A stretch of DNA of 64,000 bases from CAYTZH01 sp964442285 (GTDB lineage: Bacteria > Myxococcota_A > UBA9160 > JAFDET01). Positions 1 through 8,263 of this stretch are shown piece after piece. The stretch is from NCBI GenBank assembly GCA_964442285.1, contig CAYTZH010000025.1, positions 1-64,000 of the forward strand, read 5' to 3'. Under the pieces are notes generated by a model, which saw nothing but the letters and a program-made list of their open reading frames with translations, ran no database searches and was not told the origin of the DNA. Position numbers and translations under genes: made by a program. Every line of letters begins with the position of its first letter. The stretch's first letter is position 1.

Positions 1-56
1 CGGGCGCCGCCGCCCCTGCCGCCCAGACCGCCGCGGGCGCCGCCGCCCCTGCCGCC
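1..56 (+). repeat. Direct repeat in the FliP N-terminal coding region
   Basis: Two identical 23-bp blocks at 1-23 and 34-56 lie one 33-bp period apart and encode GAAAPAA twice in frame (an 11-residue period). It looks like a simple in-frame expansion of a low-complexity linker just before the mature FliP core. More copies may lie upstream of the window. Confidence 0.75.
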
Positions 57-743
57 CCGGTGGCGGGCGAGGCGCCGACCCTCTCGCTGTCCCTCGAGGG
101 CGTCACCCAGCCGGGGCGTATCGCGTCGACCCTCGAGATCGTCGCCCTGCTCACCCTCCTCTCGGTGGCGCCGGCGATCCTGCTCATGGCGACCTCGTTC
201 ACCCGCATCGTGATCGTGCTCTCGCTCCTGCGCCAGGCGGTGGGCGTGCACCAGCTGCCGCCCAACCAGGTCCTGGTGGGCCTCTCCCTGTTCCTGACGA
301 TCTTCGTGATGGCACCCGTCGGCGAGCGCATCCACGCCGACGCCCTGGTCCCGTACATGGAGCAGCAGGTGGATGCCGGAACGGCGCTCGCCGCCGGCAC
401 CGCGCCCGTGCGCGAGCACCTGCTGCGCCACACCCGGGAGCGCGACCTGCAGCTCTTCCTCGATCTCGCCGGGGCCGACGCGCCGAGCGGTCCGGAGGAG
501 GTCGGGCTCTCCTCCCTGCTGCCCGCCTACATGATCAGCGAGATGCGGACGGCGTTCGAGATCGGCTTCATGGTCTACCTGCCGTTCCTCATCATCGACC
601 TGGTGATCGCCTCGATGCTGATCTCGATGGGCATGATCGTGCTGCCCCCGATCGTGATCTCGCTGCCGTTCAAGCTGATGCTGTTCGTGCTCCTGGACGG
701 CTGGAACCTGGTGATCTCGGCGCTGGTGAAGGGGCTCCTCTAG
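1..743 (+). CDS. fliP: Flagellar export gate protein FliP (5' end outside window)
   Basis: FliP is an inner-membrane subunit of the flagellar type III export gate (FliP5-FliQ4-FliR1). The conserved body from SLEGVTQP through TSFTRIVIVLSLLRQA to the C-terminal hydrophobic pair ending WNLVISALVKGLL is typical. The reading frame stays open to the window edge and 246 residues are visible. A GTG at 60 could serve as a start, but FliP normally begins with a signal peptide, and here only an Ala/Pro-rich stretch precedes the core. The true start is therefore probably upstream of the window. It is followed without a gap by fliQ. The Ala/Pro segment contains a duplicated GAAAPAA block encoded by an exact DNA repeat, which is unusual for this family. 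Confidence 0.93.
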   Translation, partial: GAAAPAAQTAAGAAAPAAPVAGEAPTLSLSLEGVTQPGRIASTLEIVALLTLLSVAPAILLMATSFTRIVIVLSLLRQAVGVHQLPPNQVLVGLSLFLTIFVMAPVGERIHADALVPYMEQQVDAGTALAAGTAPVREHLLRHTRERDLQLFLDLAGADAPSGPEEVGLSSLLPAYMISEMRTAFEIGFMVYLPFLIIDLVIASMLISMGMIVLPPIVISLPFKLMLFVLLDGWNLVISALVKGLL

Positions 744-1022
744 ATGGGCATGAACGTCGAGATCGTCAGCTCCCTGCTGCAGGAGACGCTGTGGACCGCG
801 CTGGTGGTGGCCGCGCCGTTCCTGGTGGCCGCCATCGCCGTGGGACTGGTGATCTCCGTGCTCCAGGCGGCGACCCAGGTGAACGAGCAGACCCTCACCT
901 TCGTGCCCAAGATCGTCGTGGTGCTGGGGACGTTCGCGGTGCTCTTCCCGTGGATCATGCGCACCGTGGTCGACTTCGGGACCCGCCTGATGCAGCTCGC
1001 CGCCGCGGGACCGGCGTCGTGA
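744..1022 (+). CDS. fliQ: Flagellar export gate protein FliQ
   Basis: FliQ is a small two-helix inner-membrane component of the flagellar export gate, usually about 89 residues. This one has 92. It has two hydrophobic segments around residues 15-40 and 52-72, joined by the conserved loop with QAATQVNEQTLTFVPK. The ATG directly follows the fliP stop. The gene ends in a GTGA overlap with fliR, indicating translational coupling in a fliP-fliQ-fliR-flhB-flhA operon. Confidence 0.95.
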   Translation: MGMNVEIVSSLLQETLWTALVVAAPFLVAAIAVGLVISVLQAATQVNEQTLTFVPKIVVVLGTFAVLFPWIMRTVVDFGTRLMQLAAAGPAS

Positions 1023-1792
1023 CCGCCTCCCTCGACGCCGGGACCCTCGGCGGGGTGGCCCTGGCCTCGGTGCGCCTCATGGGCATGCTGACCACGGCAC
1101 CGCTCTTCTCCCGGAGCCAGCTTCCCGCCCGGCTGCGGGTGCTGCTCTCCCTGGCCCTGGCCTGGAGCCTGCTCCCGGCCGGCGCGGCCTGGGACGGGGA
1201 GGCGGTGGCCCCGTCCGGCTTCCTCGCGGCAGCGGCGGGCGAGCTCCTGATCGGGGCCGCGATCGGCTTCGCGGCCAACATGCTCTTCGCGGCCTTCCAC
1301 CTCATGGGCGAGTTCGTGTCGATCCAGGGAGGCCTGGGTGCCGCGCGGGTCGTCGACCCCACCAGCGGCGCCCCGTCGGTGGTGATCGCCAGCCTGCTGG
1401 ACGTGATGGCGCTGCTCGTCTACCTCTCTATCGACGGCCACCACGCCCTGCTCCGGGGCATGGCGCAATCGCTCGAGGTGCTCCCGGTGGGCGCGGGCCT
1501 TCCGGATCTCGCGAGCCTGGCGTCGCTGGCGCTGCTCGGCGCCGACGTGTTCGAGACCGCGGTGCTGCTCTCGCTGCCCGTCACCGTGGCCATGTTCGTC
1601 TCGAACGTGGGCCTCGGCGTGCTCGGCCGCGCGATCCCCCAGCTCAACCTGATGATGCTCCAGCTCCCGGCCCACGTGGGCGGGCTGCTCGTGCTGCTGG
1701 GCGTGGGCGCCCAGTCCTACACCGACGCCGTGGGCGCCGCGGTCGTCGACTGGAACGCGCGCGTGCTGGCGCTGCTGCTGCCGGGGGGGTAG
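1019..1792 (+). CDS. fliR: Flagellar export gate protein FliR
   Basis: FliR is the single-copy inner-membrane subunit that completes the FliPQR export channel. The 257-residue product has about six hydrophobic segments and the family features around ARVVDPTSGAPS and the C-terminal NVGLGVLGRAIPQLN. The GTG at 1019 overlaps the fliQ stop by four bases and gives the usual family length. The frame is open further upstream, but that extension is only fliQ read out of frame. It abuts flhB directly. Confidence 0.94.
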   Translation: MTASLDAGTLGGVALASVRLMGMLTTAPLFSRSQLPARLRVLLSLALAWSLLPAGAAWDGEAVAPSGFLAAAAGELLIGAAIGFAANMLFAAFHLMGEFVSIQGGLGAARVVDPTSGAPSVVIASLLDVMALLVYLSIDGHHALLRGMAQSLEVLPVGAGLPDLASLASLALLGADVFETAVLLSLPVTVAMFVSNVGLGVLGRAIPQLNLMMLQLPAHVGGLLVLLGVGAQSYTDAVGAAVVDWNARVLALLLPGG

Positions 1793-2875
1793 ATGGCCGA
1801 GGGCGAACGCACCGAGCCCGCCACCCCCAAGCGGCTCGAGCAGGCACGCAAGAAGGGCGACGTCGCCCAGAGCAAGGACTTCTCCGCGGTCTTCCTGCTC
1901 GGGACGGCGCTGCTCCTGGGGATGTCCGCCCTCGGGGCCAGCCTGGCCCAGGGCGTGGTGCTCCAGGCGCGCGACCTGTGGAGCCTCGCGGCCCGGCCGC
2001 CCGGCTCGCTCAACGACTTCCAGGCCCTGCTCATGCATCACCTGTCCGCCACCGGGGCCGACCTGCTGCCCCTGCTCGCGGTCCTGATGGTGGCGGGCGT
2101 CTTCGTGACCGTGGTCCAGGTGGGGCCGAGCTTCAGCCTCGAGGCGCTCCAGTTCGACCTCGCGCGCCTCTCGCCAGCCAAGGGCCTGAAGCGACTCGTG
2201 AAGCCCGAGGCCTTCGTCGACCTGGCCAAGGCGGCGGTGAAGGTGGTCATCCTGGTGGCCATCTTCTGGGCGGTGTTCGAGCCGTCGCTCGAGCGGATCC
2301 TGGCCTCGGCGCAGACCAGCGTGATCGATGGCCTGGCGCTGGCGGGCATCCTGGCCCGGGACCTCCTGGTGGCCTCGCTCCCGGTGCTGCTGGTGCTCGC
2401 CCTCGCCGACCTGTGGTGGATGCGGTACCGCCATGCCGAACGCCACAAGATGACCAAGCACGAGGTCCGCGAGGAGCACAAGCAGCGCGAGGGCGATCCG
2501 AAGCTGCGCGGGGCCATCCGCTCGCGCCAGCGCGAGATGACCCGCCAGCGGATGATCGCCGAGGTGGCCGACGCGGACGTGGTCGTCACCAACCCCACCC
2601 ACTACGCCGTCGCGCTGGCGTACCAGCGCGATCGCATGTCGGCACCCCGCGTGATCGCCAAGGGCCGAAACCACGTGGCCGAGCGGATCCGGGAGGTGGC
2701 GCGGGAGGCCGGCGTACCGGTGGTGGAGAATCCGCCCCTGGCCCGGGTGCTCTACCGCACGGTCCGGGTGGGTCGCGAGGTGCCCGAGGCCCTGTACCAG
2801 GCGGTCGCCGAGGTGCTCGCCTATGTCTACCGCCTCGATCGCCGCAAGGCCGAGGCGTGGGGCCAGCCGGCATGA
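1793..2875 (+). CDS. flhB: Flagellar export switch protein FlhB
   Basis: FlhB controls the substrate switch of the export apparatus from rod/hook to filament proteins. The 360-residue protein opens with the typical ERTEPATPKRLEQARKKG segment. Four transmembrane helices follow, then a cytoplasmic domain carrying the autocleavage motif NPTH at residues 267-270, where cleavage falls between Asn and Pro. ATG follows the fliR stop directly, and the last codons overlap the flhA start (ATGA). Confidence 0.96.
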   Translation: MAEGERTEPATPKRLEQARKKGDVAQSKDFSAVFLLGTALLLGMSALGASLAQGVVLQARDLWSLAARPPGSLNDFQALLMHHLSATGADLLPLLAVLMVAGVFVTVVQVGPSFSLEALQFDLARLSPAKGLKRLVKPEAFVDLAKAAVKVVILVAIFWAVFEPSLERILASAQTSVIDGLALAGILARDLLVASLPVLLVLALADLWWMRYRHAERHKMTKHEVREEHKQREGDPKLRGAIRSRQREMTRQRMIAEVADADVVVTNPTHYAVALAYQRDRMSAPRVIAKGRNHVAERIREVAREAGVPVVENPPLARVLYRTVRVGREVPEALYQAVAEVLAYVYRLDRRKAEAWGQPA

Positions 2876-4926
2876 GTCGGGGAGGCAACGAGGCCCTGCT
2901 GGCCATCGCGGTGTTCGGGATCCTGGCGCTGATGGTGGTGCCGCTGCCGTCCCCCGCCCTGGACCTGATGCTGGCGCTCTCGCTCACCCTCGGCATCGTG
3001 ATCCTGCTGCTGGCCCTCTTCTCCGAGAGCCCGCTGGATTTCTCGGTGTTCCCCTCGCTCCTGCTGGTGGTGACCCTGCTCCGCCTGGGACTCAACGTGG
3101 CGAGCACCCGGCTCATCCTGCTGCATGGCGCCGATGGCTCCGACGCGGCGGGTCACATCATCGAGGCCTTCGGCGCGATCAGCGTCGGGGGCAACTTCGC
3201 CGTCGGCATCGTCGTGTTCCTGATCTTCGTGCTGATCAACTTCATGGTGATCTCGAAGGGTGCCGGCCGCATCGCCGAGGTGGCCGCGCGCTTCACCCTC
3301 GACGCCATGCCCGGCAAGCAGATGGCCATCGATGCGGATCTCAACCAGGGTGTGATCGACGACCGGGAGGCGCGCCGGCGCCGCGACGACATCCAGCGCG
3401 AGGCGGACTTCTACGGCGCCATGGACGGCGCCAGCAAGTTCGTGAAGGGCGACGCCATCGCCGGCATCCTGATCCTGGTGGTGAACGTGGTCGGGGGCCT
3501 GTTCATCGGCGTGGTCCAGGAAGGGCTGCCGCTGTTCGAGGCCCTGCAGACCTACACCATCCTGACCGTGGGCGACGGCCTGGTGGCCCAGGTGCCGGCC
3601 CTGGTGGTGTCCACCTCGGCCGGCGTCGTGGTGAGTCGCGCCGCCAGCGGCGAGGCGCTCGCCGACGAGATCCGCACCCAGATCCTGTTCAAGCCCCGCG
3701 TGCTGGGGGTGGCCTCGGTGATGCTGGGCAGCCTGGCCTTCGTGCCGGGCATGCCCTTCGCCCCCTTCGCGGTCCTGGCCGCGGGGGCGGGGCTGCTCGC
3801 CCGCTTCGGCGGGCCGCCCGAGGTGGAGGAGACGCCCGAGGTGACCGACGCCCCGCCCGCGCCCGACCCGGCCCAGGACATGGAGAGCGCGCTGGTCCTC
3901 GACGAGCTGGAGCTGGAGATCGGCTACGGCCTGATCCCCCTGGTCGATCCCGACAAGGGCGGCGAGCTCCTGCACCGCATCCGCGCCACGCGCCGCCAGC
4001 TGGCGAGCGACCTCGGCTTCGTGGTGCCGTCGGTGCACATCCGCGACAACCTGCAGCTCGAGTCCGGGTGCTACCGGGTGCTGCTGCGGGGCAACCCGGT
4101 GGCCCAGGCGGCGATCTCGCCCGGTCGCTGGCTGGCCCTGAAGAGCGGCGACGACCTGCCGAAGATCCCGGGCGTCCAGACCCGGGATCCGGCGTTCGGG
4201 CTGCCCGCGGTCTGGATCCAGGAGCGCGACCGGGAGCGCGCGTCGGCGGCGGGCTACGCCGTGGTGGACGCCGCCACGGCGGTGGCGACCCACCTGTCGG
4301 AGGTGATCCGAACCCACGCCGCGGACCTGCTCTCGCGCCAGCAGGTGCGGGAGCTCCTCGACCAGCTCACCGCCCGCTCGCCCAAGGTGGTGGAGGAGAT
4401 CGTTCCCGCGATCGTGGCGCTCTCCACCCTGCACCGCACCCTGCGCACGCTGCTGCTGGAGCGGGTCTCGATCCGGGACCTGGAGACGATCCTCGAGACC
4501 CTGGCCGAGTACGCGCCCAAGGTGCAGGACCCGGACATGCTGGTGGACCTGGTGCGCGAGCGCCTCGGCCGGACCGTGACCCGTCCCTACGTGGGGGGCG
4601 ACGGTCGCCTCCCGGTGATCACCCTCGCGCCCGACCTGGAGGAGCGCCTGCGCGGGGCGGTCCACCGCACCGACAGCGGGTCCTTCCTCTCGGTGGATCC
4701 CGCCACCCTCGACGGGCTGGTGAAGGGGCTGGAGCGCGCCGTGGCCTCGGTGGGCAGCGGCTCCGAGGGAAGCGGTCCGGTGCTGCTGGCGTCCCAGCAG
4801 ATCCGCTCGCCCCTGCGCCAGATCGTGGCCCGGGTGGTGCCGCGACTGGCGGTGATCTCCCACAACGAGCTGCCGCCCGAGGTGAAGATCGTCGCCCGGA
4901 CCACGGTGGAAGCCCATGCACATTAG
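2872..4926 (+). CDS. flhA: Flagellar export apparatus protein FlhA
   Basis: FlhA is the large ring-forming component of the flagellar export gate, which couples proton flux and docks substrate-chaperone complexes. The 684-residue product has eight predicted membrane segments. It has the FHIPEP-family stretch (FSVFPSLLLVVTLLRLGLN) and the conserved cytoplasmic loop AMPGKQMAIDADLNQG near residues 145-160. The C-terminal cytoplasmic domain follows an acidic Pro-rich linker near residues 320-340. The ATG at 2872 overlaps the flhB stop by four bases. The 3' end overlaps flhF by 11 bases. Confidence 0.96.
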   Translation: MSRGGNEALLAIAVFGILALMVVPLPSPALDLMLALSLTLGIVILLLALFSESPLDFSVFPSLLLVVTLLRLGLNVASTRLILLHGADGSDAAGHIIEAFGAISVGGNFAVGIVVFLIFVLINFMVISKGAGRIAEVAARFTLDAMPGKQMAIDADLNQGVIDDREARRRRDDIQREADFYGAMDGASKFVKGDAIAGILILVVNVVGGLFIGVVQEGLPLFEALQTYTILTVGDGLVAQVPALVVSTSAGVVVSRAASGEALADEIRTQILFKPRVLGVASVMLGSLAFVPGMPFAPFAVLAAGAGLLARFGGPPEVEETPEVTDAPPAPDPAQDMESALVLDELELEIGYGLIPLVDPDKGGELLHRIRATRRQLASDLGFVVPSVHIRDNLQLESGCYRVLLRGNPVAQAAISPGRWLALKSGDDLPKIPGVQTRDPAFGLPAVWIQERDRERASAAGYAVVDAATAVATHLSEVIRTHAADLLSRQQVRELLDQLTARSPKVVEEIVPAIVALSTLHRTLRTLLLERVSIRDLETILETLAEYAPKVQDPDMLVDLVRERLGRTVTRPYVGGDGRLPVITLAPDLEERLRGAVHRTDSGSFLSVDPATLDGLVKGLERAVASVGSGSEGSGPVLLASQQIRSPLRQIVARVVPRLAVISHNELPPEVKIVARTTVEAHAH

Positions 4927-6121
4927 GCGCTTCGAGGCTCCCTCGATGCTCGAGGCGGTGCGCCGGGTGAAGGAGACCCTGGGGCCCGACGCCGTGATCC
5001 TCGCGAGCCGCCGGGTCCGCAAGGACGGCGGGCTGTTCGGCCTGTTCGGGCGGCCCGTGGTGGAGGTGACGGCGGCGATCGACCGCGACGCACGCGCCGG
5101 CGCGGACGTCCGGCCTGCGCGGGCGCTGCTCGAGCGCGAGGCGCCGCCCGCCGTCGACGGCGGCTGGGGCGGCCTGCGCCTCGCCCGGGCGCTGGTGGAG
5201 CCCCTGGAGAACGAGCTGCGCGCGCTGCGGGGCACCGTCGACGCGCTCGCCGTGCGGCCGAGCGACGGGGCGGAGCTCGCCGAGGCCCTCGCCGACCTGC
5301 GGCGACGGCTGGAGGCGCTGGCCGCGGCGCGGGTCGAGGCGGGGAAGGACGCCTCTCCGCTGGCGCTGCGCCTGCGGGCCGCGGGCCTGGCCGAGCGGCA
5401 CGTCACCCGCCTGCTGGACGACGGCGTCGGGGCCGGAGGCGAGGAGGGCGGGCGCGAGCCGCCCGCAGACGCCGTGCAACGCTCCATTGCGCGGAAGCTC
5501 GAGGAGGCCACGCGCCCGCCGCGCTGGGACGACGACCGCGGCGTCACGCTCTTCGTCGGGCCCACGGGCGTGGGCAAGACCACGACCCTCGCCAAGGTGG
5601 CGGCCCACGGCGAGAACGCCCGGGTCGACACGGCCCTGGTCACGACCGACACCTACCGGGTGGCTGCCGGGGCCCAGCTCCGCACCTTCGCCCACCTGCT
5701 CGGCGTCCCCTTCGATGCCGTCGTCTCGAGCGCCGATCTGGTCGAGCGGGTCCGGGCCTCCGGCGGCCGCCACGTGCTCGTGGATACGGCCGGGCGCAGC
5801 CGCTTCGACGAGGGGGGCCTGGCCGAGCTGGCGTCCTTCCGGCACGTGCTCGGGGACCGGGCGCGGGTGAACCTCGTCCTCTCGGCCACCACCCAGGAGG
5901 TGGACCTGCGCGGCGAGCTGCAGCGCTACGCGCCCCTCCGCCCGGACGCCCTGGTGGTCACCAAGCTCGACGAGAGCGCCTCCCTGGCCCCTCTTGCGAA
6001 CCTGCTCCTGGACGGCGACACGCCGCCCCTGGAGTGGGTGACCGACGGCCAGCGGGTGCCCGAGAACCTGGAGCCCGCCGACCCGGCGCGGCTCGCCAGC
6101 CAGCTGCTGGAGGCCGCGTGA
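4916..6121 (+). CDS. flhF: Flagellar SRP-type GTPase FlhF
   Basis: FlhF is an SRP-family GTPase that places and, in polar flagellates, numbers flagella. The 401-residue protein has an N-terminal B-domain (MHIRRFEAPSMLEAVRRVK), a charged linker and a G domain. The P-loop GPTGVGKT lies at residues 215-222, followed by TTDTYRVAAGAQL, DTAGRS and the TKLDES guanine-specificity motif. It overlaps flhA by 11 bases and flhG by one base. Co-occurrence with flhG argues for a defined flagellation pattern, though which pattern cannot be read from sequence. Confidence 0.95.
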   Translation: MHIRRFEAPSMLEAVRRVKETLGPDAVILASRRVRKDGGLFGLFGRPVVEVTAAIDRDARAGADVRPARALLEREAPPAVDGGWGGLRLARALVEPLENELRALRGTVDALAVRPSDGAELAEALADLRRRLEALAAARVEAGKDASPLALRLRAAGLAERHVTRLLDDGVGAGGEEGGREPPADAVQRSIARKLEEATRPPRWDDDRGVTLFVGPTGVGKTTTLAKVAAHGENARVDTALVTTDTYRVAAGAQLRTFAHLLGVPFDAVVSSADLVERVRASGGRHVLVDTAGRSRFDEGGLAELASFRHVLGDRARVNLVLSATTQEVDLRGELQRYAPLRPDALVVTKLDESASLAPLANLLLDGDTPPLEWVTDGQRVPENLEPADPARLASQLLEAA

Positions 6122-6966
6122 TGGGCGGGCAGGCACGGGGTCTCTGCCCGCCGCCGGCGGCACCGCGGTCGGCGCCGCCCTGGATCGCCGCGGTGAGCGG
6201 CAAGGGAGGCGTGGGCAAGACCAACGTGGTGGCGAACCTGGCGGTCGCCGCGGCGGGGCTCGGCGCCAGGGTGCTGCTGGTGGATGGCGACCTGGGCCTG
6301 GCCAACGTCGACGTGCTCCTGGGACTCCTCCCCCCGGCGTCCGTCGCCGAGGTGCTCGACGGCCGCAGCAGCCTGGAGGAGGCCCTGGTGGACGGGCCCC
6401 GGGGCATCCGGGTGCTGCCGGCCGCCTCCGCCCGGGCGGAGCTCGCGGCCCTCGACGGCCTGGGGCTGGCCCGCCTGATCGCGCTGCTGCGCGCCGGCAC
6501 CGCCAACTACGACCTGGTGCTCTTCGACGCCGGCGCCGGAATCGGACCCTCGGTGCTCGGCCTGGCCGCGGCCTGCAGCCGGGTGCTGGTGGTCACCAAC
6601 GGCGAGCCGACGAGCCTGGCCGACGCCTACGCCGTCTTCAAGGTCCTCCACGCGGGCGCGCCGCCGCTCCCGGTCGAGCTGCTGGTGAACGAGGTGCGCG
6701 ACGCGCGCGAGGCCCGCGCGGTGCAACGCCGGCTCGAGCGCGTGGTCGCCCGCTTCCTCGCCGCCCCGGTCCCGCTGCGGGGCTACGTGCCGCGCGATCC
6801 CCGCCTCGCGGAGGCGGTCTCGCGGCAGCGCGCCGTGGTCGACCTCTACCCGGGCGCCGCGTCGTCGCGCCGCCTCGTGGCCCTGGCCCGGGATCTGCTT
6901 CGGGAGGGCGCGGCCGCGCCGCGCCCCCGTCCGAGACCTTCGACGACACAGGAGACCCGTCCATGA
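6121..6966 (+). CDS. flhG: Flagellar number regulator FlhG (MinD-like ATPase)
   Basis: FlhG (FleN/YlxH) is a MinD-type ATPase that restrains flagellar number, partly by stimulating FlhF GTPase activity. The 281-residue product has the deviant Walker A KGGVGKT at residues 28-34, then VDGDLGLANVDVLLGL and VTNGEPTSLADAYA, typical of the family. The ATG at 6121 overlaps the flhF stop by one base; longer in-frame extensions are FlhF shadow. Residues 3-9 (GQARGLC) resemble a degenerate version of the DQAxxLR helix that FlhG uses to activate FlhF. The C-terminal tail is Arg/Pro-rich rather than a clear amphipathic MinD helix. Confidence 0.92.
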   Translation: MGGQARGLCPPPAAPRSAPPWIAAVSGKGGVGKTNVVANLAVAAAGLGARVLLVDGDLGLANVDVLLGLLPPASVAEVLDGRSSLEEALVDGPRGIRVLPAASARAELAALDGLGLARLIALLRAGTANYDLVLFDAGAGIGPSVLGLAAACSRVLVVTNGEPTSLADAYAVFKVLHAGAPPLPVELLVNEVRDAREARAVQRRLERVVARFLAAPVPLRGYVPRDPRLAEAVSRQRAVVDLYPGAASSRRLVALARDLLREGAAAPRPRPRPSTTQETRP

Positions 6967-7814
6967 AGCCTCGACTCAAGCGCTATCTCGCGACCGTGGG
7001 GGACCTGCCCACCGTGCCCGCCGTCGCCGCCGAGGTGATGCAGCTCGTGGAGGATCCGGGCACCTCCGTGGACGAGCTGCGCCATGCCATCGAGAGGGAT
7101 CCCGCCATCGCCGCGCGGATCCTGAAGGTGTCGAACTCCTCGCTGTACGGGTTCTCCCGCCAGGTGGACACCCTGGGCCATGCGATCTCCCTGCTCGGGT
7201 TCCGCACCGTGCGCAACCTCGTGCTCTCGGCGTCGCTGAAGGGGAGCTTCAAGCGCTTCGGCCTGACCCAGAAGCTCCTGTGGGAGCACGCCATGCTGGC
7301 CGGGGCCACCGCCCTGAAGCTGGCCCACTACGGGCCGGTGGACCTCGAGCGGGAGGAGGCCTTCACCATCGGCCTGCTCCACGACCTGGGCAAGGTGGCC
7401 TTCGACAACTGCAGCCCCGCCGAGTACGCCAAGGTGCTGGCCCATGTCTACAACGACGGCATGGCCTTCGTGGAGGCGGAGCGCGCGCTGTTCGGCTTCG
7501 ACCACGCCGAGCTCGGCGCCGAGGTCGCGGCCAAGTGGAAGCTCTCCAAACGGCTCGAGGCGGCGATCCGCCACCATCACGAGCCGGAGAGTCTGGCGCG
7601 GCTGCCCGAGCTGGATGCCCGCTACACGGCCCTGGCGTCGGTCACCACGGCGGTGTGTACGCGCCTGGGCGCGGGTCGGCGGGCACCGGTCGAGGAGATC
7701 GACCTGGCCCGGCTGCCCGCCTGGTCCTTCCTCGGGCTCGAGGAGACGGACGTCGAGCCGATCCTCGAGCTGGCGACGTCCCAGATCAAGGAGGCCGCCG
7801 CACTCACGACGTGA
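6963..7814 (+). CDS. HDOD domain signalling protein
   Basis: HDOD proteins are HD-GYP relatives involved in signalling and motility. The 283-residue product aligns with a single HDOD domain (LPTVPAVAAEVMQLVEDP near the N-terminus; RILKVSNSSLYG; TLGHAISLLGFRTVRNL). Many HDOD proteins have lost the HD dyad, but this one keeps LLHDLGKVAFD near residue 140 and RHHHEP further on, so residual metal binding is possible. No REC, EAL or GGDEF domain is attached. It overlaps flhG by four bases and so belongs to the same operon. Its exact role in motility is unknown. Confidence 0.87.
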   Translation: MKPRLKRYLATVGDLPTVPAVAAEVMQLVEDPGTSVDELRHAIERDPAIAARILKVSNSSLYGFSRQVDTLGHAISLLGFRTVRNLVLSASLKGSFKRFGLTQKLLWEHAMLAGATALKLAHYGPVDLEREEAFTIGLLHDLGKVAFDNCSPAEYAKVLAHVYNDGMAFVEAERALFGFDHAELGAEVAAKWKLSKRLEAAIRHHHEPESLARLPELDARYTALASVTTAVCTRLGAGRRAPVEEIDLARLPAWSFLGLEETDVEPILELATSQIKEAAALTT

Positions 7815-7834
7815 GGCAGGCCGGAGGTGCGGGC

Positions 7835-8065
7835 ATGGAGGGCATCGCCCAGGTCCCCCGACAGAGCGCGGAAGAGCCGCCGGGCATCACGCCCATCCAG
7901 TCGCCGAACAACCCGCGGCCTGTGGATCCGCCGAGCGAGAAGCGCGAGCGCGACGACGAGGAGCGCCGGCGCCGCCGCCGGCAGCGCAAGCCCGGGCGCC
8001 CCGATCGCGACGACGAGCCCGATCCCGACGATCCCCGGGGTCGCCGGGTGGACATCCGGGCCTGA
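7835..8065 (+). CDS. Small charged, probably disordered protein of unknown function
   Basis: A 76-residue product starting at ATG 7835, preceded by a GGAGG at about 7823. It sits 20 bases after the HDOD gene and before a promoter region. The first half is Pro/Asn-rich (ITPIQSPNNPRPVDPPSEK). The second half is almost all Arg, Asp and Lys with a run of consecutive arginines. No membrane segment or recognised domain is visible. It could be a nucleic-acid- or membrane-binding tail protein of the flagellar operon. Coding status is supported by placement and ribosome binding site only. Confidence 0.55.
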   Translation: MEGIAQVPRQSAEEPPGITPIQSPNNPRPVDPPSEKRERDDEERRRRRRQRKPGRPDRDDEPDPDDPRGRRVDIRA

Positions 8066-8101
8066 ACCCGATGCGCTCGCCCGGTCGACCTCCGGGTCCG
8101 A

Positions 8102-8116
8102 GTTCGATCTGAAACG
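8102..8116 (+). promoter_or_regulatory. Putative enhancer site for the flagellar NtrC-type activator (flgF promoter)
   Basis: GTTCGATCTGAAACG matches the dyad TTTCG(A/C)YCTGAAAC that recurs in every intergenic region here bearing a -24/-12 element. It sits about 80 bases upstream of the flgF -24 element, a normal enhancer distance. A further GTTTCA at 8122-8127 forms a larger inverted repeat with the TGAAAC half. The assignment to the regulator at 38564 is inference. Confidence 0.68.
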
Positions 8117-8196
8117 CAGGCGTTTCAGCCGGGAGGCAGGATCTGCCGCCGGGGCCGCCCCGGAGCCCCCTCGCGGCCCCAGAGGCTCTTCGAAAC

Positions 8197-8212
8197 TGGC
8201 ACACGGCTTGCT
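8197..8212 (+). promoter_or_regulatory. Sigma-54 promoter upstream of flgF
   Basis: TGGCACACGGCTTGCT is a near-perfect -24/-12 element, with GG and GC dinucleotides at canonical spacing. Transcription would start near 8223, about 40 bases before the flgF start. It should drive flgF through fliW. Confidence 0.88.
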
Positions 8213-8263
8213 CTCCCTCCCAGCGCGACCGGCGACCGCGAGCCGCGCCGCATCGGAGGGCGC

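Noticed and set aside
740..2674. Long minus-strand open frame opposite fliQ, fliR and flhB
   Set aside because: High GC makes stop-free antisense frames common. The product is His/Arg/Gln-rich with no fold, and the opposite strand encodes clear export genes.
2827..5652. Long minus-strand open frame across flhA and flhF
   Set aside because: Same composition artefact. FlhA and FlhF are unmistakable on the plus strand.
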